DNA of 64,000 nucleotides. Source: Lethocerus indicus. Taxonomy: Eukaryota; Arthropoda; Insecta; Hemiptera; Belostomatidae. Below the pieces are notes generated by a model. It had not been told where the DNA came from, made no database searches, and worked only from the letters and a program-made list of their open reading frames with translations. Within the stretch, counting starts at the first letter, position 1. Every line of letters begins with the position of its first letter. The DNA is taken from positions 3,402,034 to 3,466,033 of the forward strand of contig JACDQD010000006.1 of assembly GCA_019843655.1 (NCBI GenBank). Direction: 5' to 3'. Below, piece by piece: positions 39,601 through 50,968 of this stretch. The translations under genes and the position numbers were made by a program.

Positions 39601-42600
39601 TTTCAAGTATCCTGGGTTGTACTTCACAAATATATGTGTGACGTAATTTTAAATAGCCCATTATTGATTTCTGGTGTCTACTTGAGAGCTCTAATCTAAT
39701 CTCCGATTGTGAGTGAGGACAATATTTTTTCGATTTGGTCCTACCGCGCGTCACTTCATTCTTCTCTGAGGTTGAAAAAGAGTGAAAAATTCTCGGCTAA
39801 ACTAGGGGGAAATGGGGGAAAATCCCACGCCCCGATATCTGTATCCGGAGTTGAGTTTAAATGCGCGTCAACAGCGAACAAAAGGAGGCTAACTGATTTG
39901 AAAATGACTGATAACAGTAAGGCTTATTATTATATCGACCTCGGAACATATCTCTTTTCTAGCAGGCGAAATGCGGTCAAAGAATGTGTGAAAATTGATA
40001 TTATTTCCAATATTATCTGTTGATAAAGGACTGTTAAATTTTATAGAACGTTAGTATCGTGTACCTTATAAGTACGATTGCTAATTTCATTTCACAAAAA
40101 TCTCTAAATATTTTTCGACGTCATTTCCGTTTTCAATTCCAACAAAGATAGCGCATAATACCGGCTTATCGTAATTGATGCGAAGCGGTGTGCAGTATGC
40201 AGTATGCAGTATGGGGAGCGTGCTCTGACTTAATGATATCGTGTAAACGTTACCCGAGACTAACCATCTCTACGTTTCATATCTCAACTTATGAATTCAA
40301 GTCCATTTAAGTAAATCTTAAATTAGTCTAACCATTTTTTTACTATCCGTCATGCTGCCGTTGTGGCCAGATGAGATGATAACGTTTTTAAGTCACATGT
40401 GAAAGCCGTCCTTCGGATATACATAGGCGTGCTTCGGAGTTAATCTTGAATCGTGTTTTCCCGACCGCTGTTTACGGCTCGAAGTATATATACAGTTTGA
40501 GTATAGTCATAATCAATATTACCATAACCTACATGATAGGAGGGAGCGAGGGAGAGGGTTGTTTCCAGATAAGATTGTTGTTCAGTGCCCAAAGTTCAAG
40601 GCGGAAAAATATTCTACCAAAAACACTTTTGGTCCGTTTCCCACCGTAGGAGAAATTTGCCCCCTTGTATATTTCGGTTTCAAACCCACTTTGTTTAATT
40701 CACGTTGGCAGTCGCATAATGCAATATCTAGGCGCGCGCCTGTACACAATATCTGCTACGCCTAGATTATACCTATCTGTAAATATTAAAACGATACACA
40801 CAATTTATCAGTCTGTTTTTAAAACGTTATATAGGGATTAGTGCCGTTCAAACAAGGATAAATACTTCTCACGCCGGCATTAATTTAATTATTGTAGCTT
40901 CCGCAGTTAGTTTCACATTTTCAATCGAAGGTTCGTCCTCACACTGCCTGCGGCTTCCGTAGTTAACAAAAAAATATGCCTAGAAATTAACTTTATTATC
41001 CTAGGGGATAAAATAGATTAACAATTGTACATTCGAAAAACAAATACGCCTTTTTGCCAGCACAATAGCCGTAATGTATGTAGTGGTGCTAATGATATAA
41101 TATGATCGTTTGAAATTGGCCGAATTAAAAAAAAAAACTACGTGTTCCCATCGTTCGTTTATGTTTTTTTCCTGCGAGAAGTCCAACTGAAAAATAAGGT
41201 AATGGTAGTCCCCGGGGACTGATGTTGCCAATTAGAAGACGTTAATTTTACCCTTTTAGTTCAAATTAGCTACTCGCTAATGACAGGCCCGGCAGGAAAT
41301 TGGCGCGGCTTCTAAAAGCTAATGGAACTGCGTTATCTCTCCAGAATTGAAGCTCAACTGAAGAGGCCGATCACACTCGAAAGTCTGCCTCGTCCCAGTG
41401 TACAATCTCGGACAATCTTTTAATTCATATTGATCCTACGGAATCTTAAAAAAAATATAATTTTATGATTTCTTCTTTGCGTACCTTAGACGTAAACAGC
41501 GTGTTTCGGGGATGGTAACGGACTAGGAATGGATATCGGAAGGGTGATTTCGGAGGTTGGTAGTTGTAATTGCGGGATTTAGTTTGGAAGTAAGGATTAT
41601 GGTAGGATGTATAGGAATATCTGCGGTGTAATTAGGTGTTATTAGGAGTGCACCTAGGACACTGCATTGTTGGCCTTCTTCGAATCTGTCCTCAGCTAGG
41701 ACTCGAGGATGAATATTAACGTGGAAATATGGTTTTGAGCCTCGAGTACATATATGTGCTGAGCAAGTGCGAATAAGTTTAGGACCTCGTCCTTGTGTAT
41801 ATGTTTCGAAATAATAAATGTCGGAACGTTGTCTAATGAATGTGGTTTGTTCGGTTGCAGCCTCCGGAGAACGAGCTGCAGAAAGTTGGAGGCGGTGGCG
41901 GGGGCGGGGGGGAAGGCGGTCGCGTGATGTCTGAGCACCAGCTGCGCGTCCAGCGCTCACTCCAGAAGCTCAACATACCCGATTGGTACAAGAACAGCCA
42001 GCTGCCGGCCCAGGGCTTCCTCCTGAAGAGGAACAGCAGCGGAGGCGCGGCCGACAACACCGCCCATTGGCCAGGACTCAGCTCAAAGACCACCTCCCTC
42101 TCAAGTCTCGGATCAGCACACTCCGCCACGCCGCGCAGCCCGACCAGTGAGTACCTCTATCCCCTACTGCGACAGCACGCCTTATATTATATTATTCCGC
42201 ATCAATTTATATCGGCGAACCCCTACTCTCAGGTAACCTGCTGAGCCCCAGCCCGACACCGAGCGTACACACTTTCTCCAGGTGGAGCACCTCCAGGCTC
42301 AACTCGAACGCCACGTCGACAAGCACATCCCCCTGCGGCTCTGCCAGGTCATCCTTCAACTACAGGCAACCCTACCTGGGCTGGAGGTCCCAGGAGAAGA
42401 TAGCGCGCCCGAGGACACCGGCAGAAAGACTTGCAGCCGGCCTTCTACCACAGAAACCAGTGGTAAAGTATAGGTTTACTATTTTTCTATTTATATATTA
42501 AGTTTGCAGCGTGTCTGTACGCGGTTTACTTGGTGATTTTTGTCTGTCAGCATTTTGCCGAATTAGTTCGGCCCCAGGCCGCTAGATGGAGATCTCTGTA

Positions 42601-45600
42601 CAGAAAAAAAATTATCAATTTAGTTCGGCCCGGTGCCGCTAGATGGAGCTCTCTGTACAGAAAAATTACCCATTTAGTTCGGCCCGGTGCCGCTAGATGG
42701 AGCTCTCTGTACAGAAAAATTACCCATTTAGTTCGGCCCGGTGCCGCTAGATGGAGCTCTCTGTACAGAAAAATTACCCATTTAGTTCGGCCCGGTGCCG
42801 CTAGATGGAGCTCTCTGTACAGAAAAATTACCCATTTAGTTCGGCCCGCTGCCGCTAGTTGGCCAGAAGGGCAATGGCCCTTGCACTGTTCACACCAAGG
42901 AGGAGCCGCACTGGGTGCGGACCCTTCGTGTCCTCTATCAAAAGATAACGAATTCTGTCCAGTCTATGAATCTACCAATCCACATTTTGGATATATTGAC
43001 AAATTGAAAAGATGTTAATCCTGAGGGGAGCCAAATATTGTTGTGACAGACATGTTTGACATTAAAATATGTCGAATTTGTCCACCACGACGGTATTTTC
43101 CGTATCTTCATTTTTTATAATTGCTCCTGTAAGCTCACAGAGGAGAAAATGGCTCTGCAAGGTCCCCAAGTAAGCGGGAGGAGCTGAAAACTCCCTCTGC
43201 AAAGGAACGAGGTAGTTTATATTTATCACTTATTAACTAATAACTTATGTCCCGCAGAAATAAAATCGAATGTTAAAGAGACGTCCGAAGCATGTAGGAA
43301 ATATAGTTTCAAGAGCATATTTATGTCGGTCAAATTGTGATCCCTTAAAACTGTCCCGAGGGGCGTTTATTGTAAGATTTTTTTTTTATTCCACTTTTAA
43401 CCGGATTGACGACGGTGTTTACAGCAACAGCACGTGCCAAATTTGAGCGAAGTGCACAGTTCAATAAAGGAGGTGACTTCGGCGATCGCGAATTACGTGT
43501 CCGAAGCGAAAGGCGGTGAGGACCGACTTTCCCCTGCTCCACGCTGGGATAATGCTTCATCACGGTACTGGTATAATATTATTTTAAAATTGTGGCCAGC
43601 CACAATGGGGGGGTTGGAATACCGTAGATATTTTGTGTTTCTGTCTCCTCCCCCCGCTGGGCTTTGGTCTTCTGCTAGACCGGTTTTTGCGGCCGCCCGC
43701 CATCTCCGGCAAACGGCCCACTTGGGCTCTATTTCCGTCAATAAAATACCTTCCAACCCGAATAGGACAAACAGCATCCCCCAAAAAACACAATAACAAG
43801 ACACATACATCATAGCAATATACTATATATACTTGTTGCTTATTTGTCACGCGCACGACAAATAGACAGCCGCCACAAGTGCAGGTGACAGTGAGAGTGC
43901 AGATGGCGGGCGGCCGAAAAACCGGTCTAGCGAAAGACCAAACCGGCGAGAGTAGACAGAAACACAAATATACGGCATATTATTATTTTCAGTTTGCTGA
44001 ATTTTGCTTTCAATCATTCCGAATTTGATCAATCGACTGTGTACAATAGTTGTAGACGGTCTATTCTTGAGTTGTCGCGTGTTACACTGGTCTGTAATAT
44101 ACTCGATATATATATATATGTGTGTATGTAATAAATGTGTTTTGGGGCAGGTCGGCATCACCAAGGGGGAGCACAGGGCGACTTTGTTGGTTGGAAAGTT
44201 CTTTCGTCGGCAGCCGGCCGATTGATGTGCCCGACACTCCGGTCGGTCTGACAGCCCACGCAGACCACAACAGAAATACCGATCTATACCTGGACCTCAC
44301 ACCGACTAACAGACCCAAACCTGTAGCCGTCAACGGTAACCAACTATTAATATCACTATTACCAATTTATATTCACTTACAGCTCACCAGTCCCACTGGA
44401 AGAGACTCAGTTATTTATCCAATCCGAATCGCAGAATACTACTCCAAAGTTGCTATTTTAAAAGACCCATATTTTTTAATTTTATTTTCTATATTCTCGA
44501 GTAATTAAACTCAACCGCTGGCACCTGTCAGTTTAACCCTCTACCGGTCGGTGTAACTTTCAGTTCACATTTCAATTTATCCAAATTTCACCGAATAATT
44601 ATAGCTTTTTTCTTCGTGAGACAGTGCATAAATCTTAATCCTATAACGTTGTCAACAATATCAATTTTTTTTCATTCGCATATGTGCCCATAATTATGAA
44701 AGTGGTCCAAGTCATATATTTCTGGTTTCGAAATATTTAATGAATCGCTTTCGAATAAATTAACAAATATTTTTATATTACGCGACATTTTAATTTAGAA
44801 TTTTATTAGTCTCGATTAATGGAAGTTTACTATGAATATGAAATTTTGTGCGAATTTAATATGAAAATGTTGTATTTTAAGTTTGAATTGACTTAGACCA
44901 CTTTCATAATTATGGGCACATATATAGGTTTATAATTGCTGATTTTTCGTTCCCCCAATTTTTTTAGATTTAAAATAAAAATTCGGCCCATGGAGGGTTA
45001 AGATAATTATGCACAGTTTCCAGTCATTGAAGGCACTGGTATTGTAGTTTTTTTTTGATTTAACTGAGTGATGAAAATGCAAAATGTTAATCAAATTATG
45101 AGAAGATTATCGGTACCTTTTAAAATTTTCCCGATGAAATTTTTACTTCTGTTTTGACAATTGCGTTTCTTAATAAATATTTAATTGAATTAATTAATTC
45201 GTTTAATATAATAAATATCATAATTTCGTTTTTTACCTCAATGCCGTGCTGTTCTTATGTTTCGCATTGTAATAAATACTTATGCGATATAATATGCACA
45301 GTTTTCGTGTTATTAATTTCAAATTCCCCAGTAACTAGGAACTCACTTTTATCATTTCTGTTTTTCTGTTTAATTTCCATTCTTTGGTGCACCTTATTAT
45401 TATTTTTTGTTTTTTGAATTTTTATTTACGCTCGTTTTAATATAATTTTTTTCTCATTTCAGATTCATGATAGCATGGTCGAGATGTACATTGATTGTTT
45501 AAACTGTGTTTGTATAAAGTTATACAAAAGAAAGAAAAAAAAGTTAGATTCTCCCCGACCGGCCCCCGCATTTGTAAATTATATTGGGAACATTCAGAAA

Positions 45601-48600
45601 GTTTAAAAGAGAAAATTTTGGACCTACGCTTCATATTAAAGAATTGTAATTCAGGAAAGTTTTCCTAATTTGTTAAATCTACCCCATATATTTATTTATT
45701 TCTGTCGCTATATTGCTGCTGTCGGTTTCAGGGTGAAGATCACTGATTCGTTAACCATTTTTTGATAACTGTTCAAATTGTTCTTATCTCTTTCTATAAT
45801 ATTTACAAGCTCCTCGGACTGTTAATTTATTATTTCGATTGTATATTAGCTGTAAATAAATTGTGTAATTATAGAAATTAACCGGACAATTTTCTAATTA
45901 ATTTCTATTGAAACTAGCATTACCTGTTTATGCGTATTTGAACTGAATATATATAAAACATGGTAATGAACAATATAGCCGCGATGTACATTTTTCACCT
46001 CTTAATATTAACAACAGTCTTACATATATATATATATATATTTTTATTTTCTGAAACGGCGAGCAGTAATACATAATATGGACTTGAGCAGACAATTACA
46101 TGCCTTCAATAGTCTAGATTAATTGAGGAGTGGGTGTGGCCCACTTTGTATGTGTCTACTGGATACAAATTTATTTTTGCTAGTAATTTTGAATGGAGCA
46201 GTTATAATGATGGAATATAAAAATCGCTGACCTACTAATACCGGGAGGAACGGAGCTGCATTGTTCCAGCTTGTTGATTGTTGTTAAACTTAACTGAAGA
46301 TCCCAAAATAATTTCAGTTTCTGACAAAAAAAAAGTTTTCGCTTGAGATTTATTTGTTTTTTTGTGGAGTACGCTATCTGTGTTTTGTTGTTTTTTGTCC
46401 ATTGTTAATGTATCTCCCTTTTATTTTATATAGCTATATTGACCTTATTTTGTACACAACCTGTATTTATGCTTTTATGTTGAGTTAAATTTTGTTGGTG
46501 TAATTATATTAGCTAAGTCGTATTTTTTCCTTATTTTATTTCGTTTTATCTTAGTGCGCATCAAAAAAATTTTACAGTCGTCGCATGGTAAATATGTACA
46601 GTTGAAAATACATATACCATTTTATGAAAACTGATATATTGAATAATATATAATTTTTTGACTGTTACTATCATAAGTAAACTATTGTTGGTGCTTGCGA
46701 GAAAATTAAAAATTTGTGCCTTAATGTGAAATCTGATTACTGTTATAGTTAACGGTAAGTAATATTAAGAATTTCTTATAACTATTTTGGTGCTAATGAA
46801 CCTTTATTGTATTTATTTAACATGTTATCATTTTAATACGAATGATACTGAATATTGGTTCCAAATATTCATAAATTTCAATATAAACATTAACAACAAA
46901 TTACATGTAAATAAATGTGTTTTTAAGAACTTTCTTTTCTTTTCTTTTACCTTATTTTTTCCAATGCTGCATTGCTTTGCTTTTTTATTATTTGAAAGCA
47001 ACTAGTTTTATTACTTTATTCTGTTCTGTTCTGTAGCTTTATTATTTGTGTGTAATCTTTGTATTATTTGTTCTATTATAGCTTTAATTGTGGTTGTTTT
47101 CTGCTACTTCTCTTGACCCAGACCTTATTAATTTTAAAAATAACTGCCTTCTGTAATGATATTTTTGTGTAATGATCTTCCTTCCAGTTTAATCAATTGA
47201 AGTAATAGAAAATAAACCACATGAAAACGCCTATTTCAGTGTAAGTTTAGACTGATTCTTTTGTGATAACATTATGTATTCTCATATTCAGATAATATGC
47301 GTGAGAATAATAAATTTCTCATATGCATTATTATATGAAACGTTTAAGAGAGCTGAGTGATTATGGAAACAAACCTTAGTGCAATTATTGTTCAATTTCT
47401 TTAAATCTTTAAGGTATCTACTTTTAAGGTATGAGGAATAATAAGGTATTAGTTCTCTTAAAGTGTGCTTGATTTGCTTTATTCGAGTAACAAATATTAC
47501 ACAACAGTATATAATATTACAGTAGTATATAATTAAATAGTTCTGGCTTATACCAGTGAAGTAGGAAAATTTTGAATTAGCAGAAAACTTTACGTCTGCA
47601 TAATTTCAAATAATCAAACCATGTGCTGACATAATTTTCTCTGTGTATGGATTTTATTAATCGTAATTAATATTAAAAGTGAGAGTAATAATAATATTAA
47701 ATCATTCCAAACCCTTCCTTATAGATTCTAAAATAAACTTATGCAAACCACTTCAGTAACTCGAGTATAAATAGAATGAAAAACATCAATGACAGAGAAT
47801 ACTTCATTGAAAAAAAGAGGTGAGTAAATAAATTATTCTTCTGGGTATAAAATTGAATCCTTGACATGTAATCACTCTTGCTTTGATTGTTTTTTTCCAT
47901 TTGTTGTTGTCAGTTTATTTGGTGAGAGCATGCTTATTATATTCATTCTGTTAGTTTAATCTGTAAGTATATTGAACTAGTCATTGGACTCGACATCAAA
48001 AACACATAATACGAATACCTGATTTAACATATTTAATACATATTTATTGTTATTTCAAAGTTTAAAAATCTTGTTGAATTGTTATGTATAAGAGAATAAT
48101 TTAACATTTAAAAAATTCAGGTTTCACATTGGGTTTCTCCCAGTAGCAATATATTAGCACTATATAAGAGAAAACACACTGAAAGTATTGGGAAGTTATA
48201 CAATAAATTATCACACTGGATTTATTCGTGAGTTTAATTATTTCTTTGGAAAAAATCTGTTTCAGAGCACTTTTTGATAGGTGCAAAGTAGTTTTGTTTA
48301 TGCAACATTTTGAATGATGAATAGAAAATTATATCCATAAAATACTCGAAAAAAGTAATTTTGACAATGATGTAAATTCCCTTATTAGGGAGCTAAGTAT
48401 TATTACTTTTAGAGGTGTGAAAGTTTTGAAGGCATGTTTATCAGTGAATACTTCATTAAATCATTTCTTTATTCCTATGAATGTATTTTGTCTTGTACTT
48501 GTTATCTCAGCTAACAGTGTTTCAAACATCACCTACTTTAACATCACAGCCAAAAGTTATAGACTGAAAATATTGTTAAGATATCTGATAAATTTATGTT

Positions 48601-49563
48601 GAGATTTAACCAACTTGGACTAAATCACTTAAGAATATTTTAATGACCCAGCTTATAAAGGTTTGTAAGCTGGGTCAGTATATGTGCTCTGGCTTATTAC
48701 ATTTAATTTTAAAAATTGTTTTCTCTCAAAAGCAAATAATATTATTAATATAACACAATGGTTTCTGCATTGTTCAGGGCATAGACAATGAATCTGAGTG
48801 AACAGATGATCAATTCTTAGCCTGGGAAAAATGTTAAAAACTCTTCATAATCTTTCGCTGCGTAATAAATTTTATATAATTTACTTTTTATAAAAATCAA
48901 GTACAGAACTGTGCATGTAGACAATTCCATATCTGTAGAATGACAACTGTAATCTTTTAATGGCATTTATAAAACTAATGGAGGGCTAACAGTTTTGATA
49001 AATTTAATATGGACAAGAATGTAGGAGATAATTTTCAATAGCAGTTCTGTTGTATAATAGTAAATATAAATATGATAGATCCGCATACCGTTTATAGGAA
49101 AGGACTCGAGCGCCACAAGTTTTAATATTTTTTCTTTCACTCGTGGTTTGAAAGTTACCTGTGGTCACTTATTTGTGGTCTTCTTTGTAGTCCTAAACCT
49201 CTCGGGATTGATGGCCTCTTGTCTTCATATTAACTGATATATCCTTCACTCGGATTTTAGTCTGTAAAGTTGTTTTCACTGTTTTTCTTCCACATTTGGA
49301 TCCAACTTTATGTCCAATTAAGTGCGAATCTAAGCCTGCCTGATAGCTTCTGATAATGCGAAGACAGGCCAGTAGGGCCCAAAGCGAACCTTAAGTTAAG
49401 CTCCTCGGGGGTATAAATGAGTGGCCACGGGGATAGACTTGAGCGAAAGCAATAATTAGAGGCGTTATAATTTTATATTTAAAATTGAAAATGCTATCGA
49501 AAACGATCTCATTATTGCTGGTGGGGTTCTTTCCTATAGTATTCGGAAAGTGTATAGCAACCC

Positions 49564-49599
<36 letters not shown>

Positions 49600-50927
49600 T
49601 CTGTTTGGGCAAACCTTCACTCTTTTGTAATAAATATTAAAATCTTCCGAATAATTTTGCCTCGTTAACTTTATTTCCAAATTACTAACGTTTAAATTGC
49701 ATTTCGTTAATAACAACAAGTTTTGTATCGTATTAACTCTATAATTGCTTGTATTTTACTTTACAGGGAAGGCCTAACAAATAAGCGAAATTGTACAACA
49801 GAAATAGGGTCGCTGAAAAAACGTTATTTTTGTTTTGTTCTGTCTGGAGGAGGAGAAAACAGTGTGCCGGTGGTGTCTGTGTCGCGCCAGAGCAGCGACA
49901 GCTCCGAGTGGAGGAGCAGGCCGAGCCCCGGCTCGACGACGATGGAGGACGTGCTCGACTCTCTTCTGGGGCTGGCGCCCTCCTCCTCCTCGAGGTCGGC
50001 CAGTCCCAGCCCGGCGGCCCAGGCCCACGCCCAGGCCCAGGCCCAGGCCCAGGCGGCCTCAGCGGTACGCAGGTCCTGCGGAGACCTCACCAACCACCTC
50101 CAAGGTAGGAGGACTCTGTAAGTTTCATCAGGTAACTCAGATACCTCCAGCTTCAGCACTGTTGATCAGCCACCATATTCTTTCTCCAACATTGCATGTG
50201 CGCACTTCACTTTCGCTCAACTAAAACTTTTGCCATGCCGTAAACTGAACGATTAAAAGCCGAAAACCGAAAAAAACCAAAATAAATGCCGCTAACCAAC
50301 AATAAAAAATGCCAAGCTGGGGTATGTGGTATAATAGAGAAATAACCAACATCACTGTCGATATTCCAGTCTTGAACAAAGCAGGTATTTGAAGGGCTCC
50401 AGTAGAGCTGCTTGCGACCGGCCCAGCTGGAATCGCTGGACAATGAATGAACCTGTCCCTTTATTTTTATTAGCCTGTTTTCAATATTAGAGTGTTTAAA
50501 TATCGGTTTAGTAATTTGGAAACACTGTGTCGCCTTCGAAAGGGGAACAAAGGTTGTCATTTATGTTGGTTATTTCTTGCGCTATTTCATTAATAACGCA
50601 GTCGTTTAAAGCCGTATTTTTTAATTATTCAAATTTTATCACTAATGTTTCAGGCTCTGATATCATCTTTGTTAGCTTAATGCGATTTGGCAGGAGCAGA
50701 AGCAAACTGTAGATATACGCTATATTTTTAACAATTTTTATTGTAGTATTTTTGTACAAAGTACATTAAAAGTGTCCTTAGAACAAATGCAATATTAAGG
50801 AACAAATAACATTTCATAAACAAGTAAATAAAAACAACTTCTTAATGTACGAGGGCATAAATAATTTGTTTTAAAGTACATTTTAGATCTAAATATTTTT
50901 CGTTTCAAGTCTCTTAATTTATTTTAT

Positions 50928-50968
<41 letters not shown>

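Larger units (their letters stand above)
30682..41860 (+). other. AJM1: AJM1 intron 1 (11.2 kb)
   Basis: AT-rich, with no convincing exon seen. It contains relics of the TIR element family (about 33960-34050, 34480-34520, 35165-35325, 36300-36340), a full copy with a 70-bp array (38439-39550), and one member of a short dispersed repeat (38270-38436). The remaining small open frames look random. Confidence 0.6.
44336..49849 (+). other. AJM1: AJM1 intron 4 (5.5 kb)
   Basis: Very AT-rich. It contains the nested MITE pair (44533-45001), a dispersed repeat copy (47948-48108), a 34-bp near-perfect hairpin (48644-48677), (TA)n runs near 46022 and 49564-49599, and nothing else I can identify. Confidence 0.6.

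Noticed and set aside
42282..42473. Open frame in another frame over AJM1 exon 3
   Set aside because: The frame that matches splice phases reads SVHTFSRWSTSRLNS and FNYRQPYLGWRSQEK, which has far more protein-like composition.
42530..43018. 162-codon open frame with an 18-residue repeat
   Set aside because: Produced by the 54-bp tandem array, whose period is a multiple of three. It is intronic, and read-through from exon 3 stops before it.
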